A stretch of 64,000 nucleotides of DNA, from positions 62,001 through 126,000 of the forward strand of contig NBIV01000181.1 in NCBI GenBank assembly GCA_003194525.1. The letters run 5' to 3'. Below, piece by piece: positions 10,035 to 20,030 of this stretch; position 1 is the first letter of the stretch, and every line of letters starts with the position of its first letter. The position numbers were made by a program, and so were the translations under genes. The DNA comes from Gracilariopsis chorda (lineage: Eukaryota > Rhodophyta > Florideophyceae > Gracilariales > Gracilariaceae). Under the pieces are notes generated by a model, which saw only the letters and a list, made by a program, of their open reading frames with translations, ran no database searches and was not told the DNA's origin.

Positions 10035-12755
10035 CTGTTGTGTTAATTTGTCGACTTGTGCCTTCAACATATACGTTTGGGATACGCACGTATGGGAGTC
10101 ACTAGCGATGAAGCATTCACTAAAGCGAGATTGGCTATGTGCCCGGCTTTCGCCTGGATCACTGAATGATGGCGGTTTGCAACAGAGTCTTGAGAACGCT
10201 CATGAAACGGTGGTGAATCACCTGTGACCCTAGGACATGGGATTACAAGAGGGGTGTGCGATAATAAAAGGGTCTCGATGCGCGGGTAGACCCCTGGTGA
10301 TCCGAGAGTGATACACCGGTCGGCTTGCGGAACGGGACACACGGTTATCCAGTCGCATCGCCGGGCTACAATACAATTCCAATGCATGCATAAGGCTCTT
10401 TCCCGGTCTGATAACCGTTAAACACACCATCTCTCTTGACAGAAGCATAGTGCATGTGAACCGTTTGTGCATCTGCTCGACAATTGCGGCAAACGCACGT
10501 CGGTTTGATGGATCTTTTCCTGACTGCTGAGCCACTTCCTACTCTGCTTCTCCACATTCATGCGTTACGTTCATTTTATCTTCCACCGTGTTGGCACAAG
10601 CTGTTGACAGATGAAAGCGTTCCACTTTGATGCCACTCTATTCCGCATTCCTATCGAGCTGCGCAGTACAACTTATTCACCTGGAACTACAAGACTAAGG
10701 ACTTGCTGATGTATCATTAGGGCTGCAGTGAAGGGTCCCACAGGAAACGTCTGGAGCTCCATCTAGGTCATATACGTTGTAGATATCCACCAAGGTGATT
10801 TTGGATTGCTAAAGCGAGTCCAGGGAGACCGAAATGGATCGACAATTGGGTCTACTTTTTGACAGCAGTCTTCGAAGTATCGAAAGCTTGGCAGAGAACG
10901 TCCGAACGCCCAAGTTGGAATGGAACTTCATGGACCGCATTAGAACAGAAGACGAAGAAACTGGAACTCCCCTTCTCGTATTGTGCCTGCTTCCGTGTCT
11001 GTTTCCGTAAACGAGAAATCCGAGCTTGGCGAAGTATGGTTCTCAAGAGCATCCAACCCAGGAAACATGCTCTTCTTCCTGCAAATCAAAGTTCGTATTG
11101 GCTCAGTGAACGTTAAAGCAAGACTGCCACTGCGCTCATGTGCTCAGATATTTCGAAGCTAAACAGATGCACTGCTTAGGAAAACGATAGCAACAACCGC
11201 GCAGTTTTTGTTGTTCTTCGGCAGGAGTTTGCTATCGTTCTGGTCTCAAGAACGCAAGTCTGAATTCTGTCAAGGCTTTGTGCGGGAGCAGTGTTTCTTC
11301 ATATCGCGACAGAGCTTCTTCTTCAACTTGCTCTTGAACCTCGAGGTTTGGGCTCATATTTAGATTCTACCATGACGAGGCAGTGAGATGGCACGCGCCC
11401 GCGACATAGTACGAGAAGAAGATAAGATGTAGCTTGTTGTGTTCGCGGCGCTTCAACGAGAACTGCCCAACTGGAAAAAAAGCAAGTCACGCGAATTGTG
11501 CTGAAGCTAAACCGGATACTTCACGTTGCGTTTGAAGCCTTCACGATATGTGCCGACGATTACGCTGCCATCAACGACATACGACAGACATACGCAGATG
11601 CCATGATCACGACTCTCGGTAGAAGTAGGTGCGATTTGGGAATAGTCTGGTGCTTTTGACTGGTAAGGCTCGCATATGTGCATGAGATAAAGTGCGCACT
11701 ATGTGGGTCTGAACATAACAGAGATGCGCATAAAAGAAGCGCTGCGTGTTTGTGAGCTGGCTCTGATTCCAGAATGTTTAACTCCATTTCTGTGCCAGTA
11801 CACGCAGAGCGCTGATGCCCCCAAAGTTGTCACAGGCCATCGTCACTTCGATGGCGAGTCACTGATTTACGGGATGCTAGGGCATGAAATCACGTTCTCG
11901 TGAACAAAGAAAAACCGTGCGTCGCCAAATGGGGTACACATACTGTGCTATTTTGTCCACCATCTTGGGTGGACCGTTCTCATGATATGAGCCAGAGTAA
12001 AGATAGGTGCGCCGAAGATTGGGTTTGCATGAATATTGAACTCACTCAACCAATTCGAATTGCCAACTTCTACTTCACCCACGAAATACGTTGGTGCTCT
12101 CTGCGCAGGCTACTCAACTTTAAGACGGACATCAAGGGACAAAACTGCAATGATAAGAACTGTCTTGTGCAGGTCCCACTCGGGCTTAAATGAACAAAAG
12201 CAGTTTTATGCATCGCACGAGTATGTCGACGTTCATAAGAATATTTGAACCTTTCTATGGTAGAATATGACAGCGTCAGATGCAGCCATCCAAAGAGAAA
12301 GGAATAAAAAGGCCGTCGGTGTCAGTCGTCATCAAGCCCCATTTGAAGGGACAGCATAGCCGCAACATGAACATCAGCTCTCGAAAGGGATACACCCCGG
12401 TACGAACTAGCACTACGCCATAGGAGCATCGTGTTCATATCGGCGCCGACAAAATATGAACGTGCGGCGGACAAAAGAAAGTGTAAGCCGGTCTCCATCC
12501 TTCAAAGAAAACATCCTACACCAAAGCCAATTCTACCAAGTGAAGATCGCCGCCGCGACTGCCGCATTGGAATAGCAACACACCGACGAAAATCTGTTCG
12601 AGAGCACAGAAATGGAACAAGCATTGCAGCGGGCTTCAGAAAGCAGTCAGGACAGTTTTACACACAGCAGAAGACAAGAGGGGAAGCGATGGCGAGAAAG
12701 AAGGATGCAAACGGCGAGGAATGTGGTTATACAAAGAACAAAAAAAAACTTGCTT
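10035..12755. other. Gene-poor spacer with possible remnants
   Basis: 2.7 kb between CBP80 and the transporter gene. The only coding-like stretch is at 10834-11162, listed separately. The motif TAGATTCTACCAT occurs at 11361-11373 and recurs elsewhere in the window. Other open frames are short and unsupported. Confidence 0.5.
10834..11162 (+). CDS. Possible small two-exon gene or gene remnant
   Basis: From ATG 10834, 48 codons run to 10977 (starting MDRQLGLLFDSS, containing LEWNFMDRIRTEDEETGTP). A 38-bp segment with GT...AG ends (10978-11015) then leads, in phase, into 48 more codons (KSELGEVWFSRASNPGNMLFFLQIKVRIG...) with a stop at 11160-11162. Without splicing the first frame stops at about 11010, while another frame stays open through the presumed intron. 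So this is either a tiny-intron gene of about 96 residues, one piece of a larger spliced gene, or a frameshifted remnant. I do not recognise the family. Amphipathic segments and the restored frame are the only support. Confidence 0.28.
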
Positions 12756-13787
12756 TTATGCCTTTTCAGCTCTCATGTCCTGACTTGTGTTGAGAGGTTC
12801 CTTGAGAGAATCGAGTTTTGCGTTGTTTTCTTGTTCGGCCTTCTTCTTCATTTCAGATCGTCTTACAAGCGTGTAGGCGAGAGATGCGGACAGGACGAGA
12901 AGAACGGCGAGGAAGCCGAGCGCGGAAATAGGATTTCGGTAGACCATGAGCGCAATGATAGTTTGTGCGGCGGCCTTTGCAGTGGCGGACACATTATGCG
13001 AAAGCGGGGATGTGTATTTGATCTGAGCGGCTGTGGCAAACGAAATGCTGACACCGAGAAGTCCGGACAGCAGCAGCAACCCCCAGTATGACGGGTTACG
13101 CAGGTCCGGGGAGGACGCCAAATAATTCAACTCGCCGGAGAACAGAATGAGCGGGAGGAAAAGGAAAGAGGCGTTGAGATTGTTGTACAAAGTGATTTTC
13201 CAAGGGTTGTTGTCAACGAGAACAAACTTCTTCTTCACAAAGATGGAGTTCATGGCGACGAAGAAAGACGAGGCGACTCCAAAGATGACGCCCACAAAGG
13301 ACCAACGCATTTCTTCTACGTTTCCAAGAGCGAAACCTGAGACGACGAAAGCACAACAGACCATGGCCTTGAAAGACGTGGTTTGGCCGAGGATGACGTA
13401 GTCAAAGATGACGTTGAACACAATGGTGAGAGAACGGGCAACCTGGTAGAATGAGACCTCGACATACTTGAGGCACAGATTGTTGAAGACGATCATGGAG
13501 GTGAAGATGATGGAAAGAGACAGCATTTGCTTGAGGATGTCCGGGCGAATTTCGAAAGGAGGAACACTTGCAAGTCGTAGCTTTCCAGCGACGAAGCAGA
13601 AGAGCACAGTGACCGCGCACTGAGACCAGGTAACGAAGAAAGGTGCCGAACTACGATCCTGACTTCCCAACAAGGTCTTATTAGCGAAGACCATTGAAAT
13701 TGAAATGACCCAGTAGAAGGACACGGCCATGGCGATGTTAGACATCTGGCGGGAGAGCGGCTGGGCGCTGGGGTTATCGGCGGACAT
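12756..13787 (-). CDS. GDP-fucose-type nucleotide-sugar transporter (SLC35C-like)
   Basis: 343-residue multi-pass Golgi/ER antiporter of the drug/metabolite (TPT/NST) superfamily. It aligns through most of its length with animal SLC35C1: FNNLCLKYVEVSFYQVARSLT, QTTSFKA, LYNNLNASFLFLPL, and IKYTSPLSHNVSATAKAAAQT, the last being the substrate-side signature of the GDP-fucose branch. About ten hydrophobic spans are visible, with charged tails at both ends and a C-terminal KKK-rich tail. Family knowledge suggests GDP-fucose or another GDP-sugar as substrate; in red algae cell-wall galactan and mannosylation roles are possible, and specificity cannot be read here. The frame continues upstream to a TTG, so ATG 13787 is taken as start. 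A run of 15 G (C on the coding strand) lies about 30 bp upstream of it. Confidence 0.9.
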   Translation of the reverse strand: MSADNPSAQPLSRQMSNIAMAVSFYWVISISMVFANKTLLGSQDRSSAPFFVTWSQCAVTVLFCFVAGKLRLASVPPFEIRPDILKQMLSLSIIFTSMIVFNNLCLKYVEVSFYQVARSLTIVFNVIFDYVILGQTTSFKAMVCCAFVVSGFALGNVEEMRWSFVGVIFGVASSFFVAMNSIFVKKKFVLVDNNPWKITLYNNLNASFLFLPLILFSGELNYLASSPDLRNPSYWGLLLLSGLLGVSISFATAAQIKYTSPLSHNVSATAKAAAQTIIALMVYRNPISALGFLAVLLVLSASLAYTLVRRSEMKKKAEQENNAKLDSLKEPLNTSQDMRAEKA

Positions 13788-14482
13788 GGTTGCGGGGCGG
13801 CGGGGGTGCAAAGAAAGGGGGGGGGGGGGGGAAGAGGAAGAGGGAGGGGAGGGGGGAAGGGGGACGTGGTGGGGACGGGGGGAGGAGTTGTGCGCAGAGG
13901 CTGAGCGGGACGGCTGGCGAAGAGATGCGTTGTAAGCGGAGCGGGTGGCGGCGAGCTTTATGCAGCGCAGTCGAGTGTAAGGGGGAAGCCGTCATCGGGG
14001 AATGGGCCGCGCCCTCGAAGCCGCGCATCTACAACTGTACATTCGGCAAAGCGCACACGGTAGCCCTCCGCCGCGCGGCTAGCATCGGCTCCCGAAGGGC
14101 TATTGGGACCTGATCAGCCAATCACACTCGCTGTGGTCCTGAGCTGTGCGCGCGAGTTGCGCGCGTTGCGCGCAGTGCGCTCCGCCTGCTGACGCTACCC
14201 TCGCGTCTACCCAGGGGTACCTTTGTACCTTTGGTACCGTTGGTACTTGAGGCGGTAAACCACTTCCAAATTTGAAACCGTCGCACGGCGCACCCACGCA
14301 CGCGCAGTCACCTCCGCCGCTCGTCAAAACGGTAAGCCGGCCGTGCATACCCGCCGTACGCGTGGCCACTATGACACGTCGCAATTGCGCGTTGTCGCGC
14401 CCAATCATCCCGTGCGTGGCGCCATGTTGAGAGCCACACCGGCAGAGATCTCCACAGTTATCGACGGTAATCGACGGTAAGC
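13788..14482. promoter_or_regulatory. Divergent spacer with C-run and GGTAC repeats
   Basis: Shared upstream region of the transporter (minus) and the small Cys/His protein (plus). It holds the G15 run at 13817-13831, further G-rich DNA to about 13890, and a cluster of GGTAC/TTTGGTAC units near 14215-14250. TCGACGGTAA occurs twice in tandem at 14461-14480, directly before the downstream ATG. No TATA box is obvious. Confidence 0.45.
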
Positions 14483-14839
14483 ATGGCGGTGCTGACGCAC
14501 GCGTTCATCGTCGCCATCCCGCCAACCTCACCGTCGCGCTCATCCCCCGTCCCGCGCGTGTGTCGCACGGCCGCCGGCGCCTTCGCCACTGCCCCCACTG
14601 CGTGTACGCGCGTGTGTCGCGTATGCAAGACCTCTTTCAAAGCGTCCGAAAACCACAGTCGCGCCTGTCGTTTTCATCCGGCCACATGGACAGGCGCCGA
14701 GTGCTCCAAGTTCTACGGGCGCGCAGACGAGCACGGTAATCCCCCTCCGCGCGGAATCGAGTACTACTACGACTGCTGCGACGCCACCACGCCAGAGGCA
14801 CCGGGTTGCACTTTTGATTTTCATCGCTCCTATTGTTAA
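14483..14839 (+). CDS. Small Cys/His zinc-binding protein (CHORD-like core)
   Basis: 118 residues. The first 45 are Ala/Ser/Thr/Pro/Arg-rich and may be a targeting sequence. The rest has CRVCKTSFKASENHSRACRFHPATW, then YYYDCCDATTPEAPGC and a terminal FDFHRSYC. The order C-x2-C, C-x-H-P, CC, G-C and H resembles half of a CHORD zinc module (C..C....C.YHPG....W.CC....GC..H). I infer zinc binding from this. Small proteins with this core occur in plants and algae; I know of no assigned function. ATG 14483 is the first in frame. It is convergent with the HERC-type gene 150 bp downstream. No intron is needed. Confidence 0.72.
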   Translation: MAVLTHAFIVAIPPTSPSRSSPVPRVCRTAAGAFATAPTACTRVCRVCKTSFKASENHSRACRFHPATWTGAECSKFYGRADEHGNPPPRGIEYYYDCCDATTPEAPGCTFDFHRSYC

Positions 14840-14989
14840 CAGCTCTAGACACACCAAACAGCTCTCTTCTTGTACATACACAATCACAAACAAACAAAAA
14901 AGAATAACCTCCACCGTTAGAAACTCAAATAAAAGGGTAAACAAACGTTTCTGTTAGTAATGGTTGCCACCACTCCCGTCCTGCCACAT

Positions 14990-17900
14990 CTACATCAACC
15001 CGAATCCCTTCGAGTTGCGAATTGCCGTCGAAAGCCGATCCCTTAATTTCGCTCGACTACTATACTCCGGTAAAAGCAATGTGTTGAAGCACGTATAGCT
15101 CGTCGGTAGCCGATTCGTATCCGACCCCGCTCTCTGCACCACAATTTTCAAGTTACCCAGACCACCGATGGGCGCCCGGTCTGATCCGGTCACAAACACC
15201 AAGAACAGCTTTTTCAACTCCAAGTCGTACTCGTCTAGTACTTGCCACAGGTTAATCACCGTCGTCGACTTCTCGTCGTACCCTTCGTACCGAGCTGTGT
15301 TGCGCATCGCGGCGAAGTCCAGTTTTTCTTCGCCGCATACCAGTGTTTCCAGCTCATCCGCTGTGAACATTGGTAAACAAGGCCCGTTCATCATCAGCGA
15401 AAACCCGGCCGCAAAGTTAATAAACGCCGTTGAGATCGAACCGTTGATCAGGTATTCCACGTACAGATCGATGAATTCTTCCCGATTCTCATTTGTTACC
15501 GCAATGTTTGCCCCGTTCTCCTTCAATTCCACAGTCACCATGTCGCTGAACAGGCCCGCATAAGACACCTCAAAATGCAGGTCAAACACCTCCTCTACAT
15601 CATCCCCTTCATAGTTTCGCAGCTGCCGCAAGCTGTTTCCGATCTGCGGAAACGTTTCACACACGTCTTGCAAGTCTGCCTTGTACTCTATCTGCTCCAT
15701 CTGTACCTCCTTCGTTAACCTCATGCTCAGCAAGTTGTTCCTGAACGCCACAGCCAGCTTGCGGTATACAACTGGCGCAAACTGCACGTTAAGTAAGATT
15801 GAATTGAAAGCGGCAAGCCCAAACATGATGCCAATAAGTGTCCACGAATGCTCGCTTTCCAGAAAGTCCTTCCGGAACCAGTGACAGTTAGTTTCCTCAA
15901 TAAACTGGAACATGCCGTACTTGGGTGACAGGATGTGTTCTAGCAGAACCTGATAAAACTCCTTCCGCAGTCCTCCTTCATCCACCCCTTCTTCCCCTTG
16001 AAATTTTACCCTCAGGGGTTTGTGAAGTTCTCGCGGATGACGTTTCACCAGCTCCGCAATTTGTACAAACGCATCGGACACAATATTCTCTCTCCGTACG
16101 TATAGAACCAAATACCGCAAGTGTCCCATTTCCCCTTCCGGTACTCGCATGTGTGAAATACGACCCCACGGACCAACAGGCATTGATAGAGCACCAAAAG
16201 ATAATACAGAACGCATGCTTTCTTTGCTCATTGTCATCTGCGATTCTAGCTCAAGAATTCTAAACTTGGCTGCTTCCGTCAGCAGGAAGCTGTACGAACA
16301 AAACGAAAATGGGCCGTCGTGTTGCCCTGCAACAGGAAGAGGAGGCAAGTCAAACAGTTTGATAGATGAGGACTCACTAAACGTATGTTCTCCGTTACTC
16401 ATTATGCCATTCTGGCCAATGTTGTCCAGGTGGTTATGGTTGGCGCACCATCGTTCATAGTCCTCGCCAAGATCTACCATATCGCTCACGGTTTCGTTGT
16501 AAAACTCTCGCCGCGGAATTGCCAGCCCTCTAATGCCGAGGCGTTTCGACATGCGGTAGACAGCATGATAACAAAGCGCAAGAGCTTTGGTGGCATATAT
16601 AGCGTTTCTGGTTATACGCCTGTAGCCTTTTAGTTCAATGTTAAGCACGGCCTGCAATGGGCGTATAATTCGACTGACAAGAACTTGCTCGTCGCAGTAC
16701 GAAAGCATCTCCAGGAATGCCTCACGAGCATTCTCTTCACACCGCAATAACACGGCAGCCAGCTCGGATAGATCGGGTACATGTCTCTCTTCAGTATAGA
16801 CTGGATTCATAAGTGCCAAGAAAAAGAGGTAACCGCACTCGTAGCTGTTCGCCACCGATTGTCGGAAATAATCGTCGTCCTTGTGAAAGAGGTGTCTCTG
16901 TGTTATGTGTGAGAGCTCATCGCGTGCAGTGCCCGCAAGTATAGAGCTGTCCTCACTTTCTCGAACTATGCCAAACGCGATTTGTGCGTCATGTCGAATT
17001 CGTGTAGCTGCATGAGCGAGAACATGCTTTCCTTCTTCGCCAAACATCTTTGCGTATCGCAAGTGTGCATTCTCTGCTGCGAGATAGTCCACCTTTCCAT
17101 TCTCCAAGGGTTTCTTATCTCGCCTGACAAAGGTGCGGAGAAGCACCGACGCAGTGCCAAATCGCGAAATCCCAGCACGAGCGTGAACCATACTGTCGAC
17201 CACACAACGGGGGATTCTCGTGTCATAAACTGCGCGCGCATCTTTAACTGTCGGGTCATCGTTTGAAGCAAGCGCAAGGGTATGATAACCACCACAACAT
17301 ACGCTGATATAGCGGTATGGAGCGCTATCAATCTCCATTTCCTCTCGGGGTGGCTTTGGTGGAGGTAGCTTAACGGGCACGTATTTGTCAACAAGATTAC
17401 CGTCGCCTATCTGACCTTGAGTACCCTCACCCCATACGTACAGATCGCCCTCGGTGCTGAGGGCGGCGGAATGCCTTTCACCGGCAGATATGGATACAAT
17501 TCGAGTATGTGGGTCTATGACAGCCGGTTCGTAGACGTCCCGCGCGGATCTGGTTCCCAGCTGACCACTGTCACCCATACCCCAACACGCTATGACACCA
17601 TCGCTTCGCACCGCAACGGTATGGCAACTACCGCATGCAATATCGGTAAACGTGTGCATTTGATCCCGAGGCAACTGCCCCGAGTCATCTGACATGACAA
17701 CTTGTTGCGGGGCAGACACTGCGAGCGGAAGCGCCGATGAAACGCGGATACGAAGAAGCGGAACGCCAAGTTGGCCGTGCTTGTTACTGCCAAAGCACAA
17801 AACGGTTCCCGTGGCGGATAGAACAGCGGAATGTACATCGCCCGTGGATATTGCGACGATTGGATGCGGAAAGAGGGCTGTGATGTGAGTAGGTTCATTA

Positions 17901-18415
17901 ACGGCGCTTGTGTGACCCAGGCCGAGTTGACCGCTTGAGTTGGCGCCGCAGGCAAATACACGACCGAGAGCGTCGAGCGCAAGCCAGTGAAACTCGGCAG
18001 CGCAGACGGCAATGATTCGAACCCAGACTAGCTTCTTAATGAGTGCGGGATTATGCAAATGCACAACTGCAGATCCCAAACCAAGTTGACCGTACGCGCC
18101 TGAACCAAGAGTGAAGACGTTCCCAGTGGCGGTGAGCACTACGATGAAATCACGACCGACGGCGACGGACGTGACAGAAGGCAGGGATGACTCCAAAGGT
18201 GGGATGGCTGTGCCAGGTAGAAGGGCGTTGGAGGAGGTGTTGTGCACGGCGGCTCCGTTGTGAGAAACAATGAGGGAGGTCCATAACCCGGCTGTATAGG
18301 CGTTGGGGGCGGAGGGAAGGGCGGGAAGAACGCGGGGAGTGGCGACGGTATCCGCGGATACAGGGCCGAGCTGCCCATCTGAAGCGCTTCCCCAGCCGAA
18401 GAGATGGGTTGGCAT
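14990..18415 (-). CDS. HERC-type E3 ubiquitin ligase (RCC1 repeats + HECT)
   Basis: 1141-residue protein. It begins directly with RCC1-like repeats (FGWGSASDGQLGP, LGSGAYGQLGLG, CGANSSGQLGLG, FGSNKHGQLGV, WGMGDSGQLGT, WGEGTQGQIGDG), about seven blades in residues 5-385, then a helical linker and a C-terminal HECT domain from about 790 (VKFQGEEGVDEGGLRKEF). The catalytic cysteine is in SYTCFNTLLLPEY, about C1109, and the protein ends in a short FGLM tail. This architecture and length match animal HERC3/HERC4, cytosolic ligases that pass ubiquitin through a thioester. The open frame runs 97 codons further upstream, but that extension is low-complexity and overlaps the shared promoter palindrome, so ATG 18415 at MPTHLFGWG is preferred. 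Single exon. Confidence 0.93.
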   Translation of the reverse strand: MPTHLFGWGSASDGQLGPVSADTVATPRVLPALPSAPNAYTAGLWTSLIVSHNGAAVHNTSSNALLPGTAIPPLESSLPSVTSVAVGRDFIVVLTATGNVFTLGSGAYGQLGLGSAVVHLHNPALIKKLVWVRIIAVCAAEFHWLALDALGRVFACGANSSGQLGLGHTSAVNEPTHITALFPHPIVAISTGDVHSAVLSATGTVLCFGSNKHGQLGVPLLRIRVSSALPLAVSAPQQVVMSDDSGQLPRDQMHTFTDIACGSCHTVAVRSDGVIACWGMGDSGQLGTRSARDVYEPAVIDPHTRIVSISAGERHSAALSTEGDLYVWGEGTQGQIGDGNLVDKYVPVKLPPPKPPREEMEIDSAPYRYISVCCGGYHTLALASNDDPTVKDARAVYDTRIPRCVVDSMVHARAGISRFGTASVLLRTFVRRDKKPLENGKVDYLAAENAHLRYAKMFGEEGKHVLAHAATRIRHDAQIAFGIVRESEDSSILAGTARDELSHITQRHLFHKDDDYFRQSVANSYECGYLFFLALMNPVYTEERHVPDLSELAAVLLRCEENAREAFLEMLSYCDEQVLVSRIIRPLQAVLNIELKGYRRITRNAIYATKALALCYHAVYRMSKRLGIRGLAIPRREFYNETVSDMVDLGEDYERWCANHNHLDNIGQNGIMSNGEHTFSESSSIKLFDLPPLPVAGQHDGPFSFCSYSFLLTEAAKFRILELESQMTMSKESMRSVLSFGALSMPVGPWGRISHMRVPEGEMGHLRYLVLYVRRENIVSDAFVQIAELVKRHPRELHKPLRVKFQGEEGVDEGGLRKEFYQVLLEHILSPKYGMFQFIEETNCHWFRKDFLESEHSWTLIGIMFGLAAFNSILLNVQFAPVVYRKLAVAFRNNLLSMRLTKEVQMEQIEYKADLQDVCETFPQIGNSLRQLRNYEGDDVEEVFDLHFEVSYAGLFSDMVTVELKENGANIAVTNENREEFIDLYVEYLINGSISTAFINFAAGFSLMMNGPCLPMFTADELETLVCGEEKLDFAAMRNTARYEGYDEKSTTVINLWQVLDEYDLELKKLFLVFVTGSDRAPIGGLGNLKIVVQRAGSDTNRLPTSYTCFNTLLLPEYSSRAKLRDRLSTAIRNSKGFGLM

Positions 18416-18792
18416 GACGGCGGGGACGGCGTAGCGGCAGCGAAGCGACGCGAGAGATGCGCGGCGCGATCGGTTTCGACGACGACAGCAGCGAAGAGAG
18501 CCACGCGCGCGCGAAACGAAGAGCGATTTGAGAGTATTTCGTTCCGAGTGGCACGGAAGCGCAATTACACGCGCCGCGCACCAATTGGAGCAGTCGCGGG
18601 TGCCACCCGGTGGCATCCGCGACTGCTCCAATGCAGCCACCGTGGCACAGTACACTACTGGGGGCGCAGCCGCACGCTTCACTTCGCGAGCTGCAGCCGT
18701 TGCCATTCACTGCCCGCCCCGCCCATCCACTTTCGCTTCGCCATCGCACCCTCCCCGAATGCATCCGTTGCTGCTGCTCTAGTCGACACCTC
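18416..18792. promoter_or_regulatory. Divergent promoter region, HERC-type / HAD genes
   Basis: About 380 bp between two head-to-head genes. It is GC-rich and contains the long near-perfect palindrome at 18584-18632. Both flanking frames remain open into this spacer, which is why the start codons are uncertain; the palindrome argues that the centre is regulatory rather than coding. Confidence 0.6.
18584..18632. repeat. 49-bp near-perfect palindrome
   Basis: Two 24-bp arms around a single central base. The left arm contains TTGGAGCAGTCGCGG then GTGCCACC; the right arm is GGTGGCATCCGCGACTGC then TCCAAT. Only one position (G versus A) breaks perfect pairing. It sits near the middle of the divergent spacer. 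It could be a dimeric regulator site, a cruciform or hairpin, or the remains of a small inverted-repeat element; no target duplication was seen. Confidence 0.85.
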
Positions 18793-19920
18793 ATGGCGCA
18801 GCCGCCCGCCACCTTCGTCGCACAATTGCCCTTCCTTCCCCGTCGCGCCCATCGTCTCACTCCCCGTCGCCCGCGCAGTTCCCCCCTGTTTCCAGTCACC
18901 GCACCCCCCCGCGCCGTCTTTCTCCCCCCAGAAGGCGTTCCATCTCCACCCGAAGACGATGTCGTAAAAGGTGAAACCCCCCCTCCTGCTTCCCCCCGCT
19001 CTCCTTCGTCCCCTCCGCAGAGCCCTCTCACCAACCTCGACAGACTGCTCGAGAATACCGAGCCGCAGTATACAACATGGCAGCAAGAACGCGCGCGAAA
19101 AGCTCTTTCCACATTTAGTTATGACCGCCCGTTGCTCGGTGCAGACGAATTGAACGAGTCTCTTAGACCCTCCCATTTGCAACGACATCGTCACGTACTT
19201 GCACCCGACGAGCAATTCGCAGCAGTCTTCATGTGGGATACAATCGTCGCCAATGCCCGCGAATTGGAGAGATCCGCCTGGATAACTGTTGCAACGGAGA
19301 ACAACCTCCCCGAGCCTGATTTGGACGACATTGTTCGAGCTGAGCAAATGGTTCCGGAAGCAGCCGTTCAACGCGCCTTTTACTGGAGGTCAGATTGGAG
19401 CGACATCAAGCGGTTCGTCTTCCGTAAGGCCGAAGTTTTCGACACTCTCCGCGAAGCATTTGATTTTCACCAGCGAGAAGGCGTCTCCGAATGGCTACGC
19501 AGCCTCACTCAATATGGCATCAAGTGCATTTTGTGCTCGCCTCACTCTCGTCAATTCGCCTTGCAGGTCATAGAGCGTATCGGTTTAGAACCGTATTTCA
19601 CCTCCAACGACATTGTCACATCTGAAGATGAATTCGATTCGCTGGAACAAATGTTCTTGCTCGCGGCTGTTAAGGCACAACGACCGCCTAGTAAGTGCGT
19701 TGTCTTCACAGACCGACCAACGGGTGTTACTGCTGCGCACGAGGTTAGTGCCAAGGTTGTCGCGCTTTTGGGTGTCTATGCGGCGTACGAGGTCAAGACC
19801 GCTGACCAAACCGTTGCCCATTACGAAGATCTCGTGGTTTATAACATACGACGCTTGTTTTCAGAGCAAGGCGCTGAGTATCTTGAGCCACTCACCGAGG
19901 TTGAGGTTGACCGCAAGTGA
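18793..19920 (+). CDS. HAD-superfamily protein with degenerate catalytic motif, probably plastid
   Basis: About 375 residues from ATG 18793; an ATG at 18631 would add 54 residues but starts inside the palindrome. The first 50-60 residues are Arg/Pro/Ser-rich and plastid-transit-like, followed by a proline/acidic linker. The HAD core resembles plant plastid proteins related to the riboflavin-pathway phosphatase (PyrP2 group): VFMWDTIVANARELERSAW, LRSLTQYGIKCILCSPHSR, EPYFTSNDIVTSEDE, KCVVFTDRPTGVTAAHE. Motif I is F-M-W-D, with methionine where the nucleophilic aspartate belongs; the second Asp, the motif II Ser and a motif IV-type Asp remain. It is probably catalytically weak or inactive. It is convergent with LpxC. 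Confidence 0.75.
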   Translation: MAQPPATFVAQLPFLPRRAHRLTPRRPRSSPLFPVTAPPRAVFLPPEGVPSPPEDDVVKGETPPPASPRSPSSPPQSPLTNLDRLLENTEPQYTTWQQERARKALSTFSYDRPLLGADELNESLRPSHLQRHRHVLAPDEQFAAVFMWDTIVANARELERSAWITVATENNLPEPDLDDIVRAEQMVPEAAVQRAFYWRSDWSDIKRFVFRKAEVFDTLREAFDFHQREGVSEWLRSLTQYGIKCILCSPHSRQFALQVIERIGLEPYFTSNDIVTSEDEFDSLEQMFLLAAVKAQRPPSKCVVFTDRPTGVTAAHEVSAKVVALLGVYAAYEVKTADQTVAHYEDLVVYNIRRLFSEQGAEYLEPLTEVEVDRK

Positions 19921-20030
19921 TCTATGTACACTGTCACATCACTGCACATACATATCGAATCTTCAAGCATCTTGTACACCGTCTGCTTCACAGACCGCTT
20001 TTTGTTTTCTGGCACTTCCGGCACCACACC

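Noticed and set aside
18416-18706. 97-codon N-terminal extension of the HERC-type ligase
   Set aside because: Low-complexity, overlaps the divergent promoter and its palindrome; RCC1 repeats begin exactly at the later ATG.
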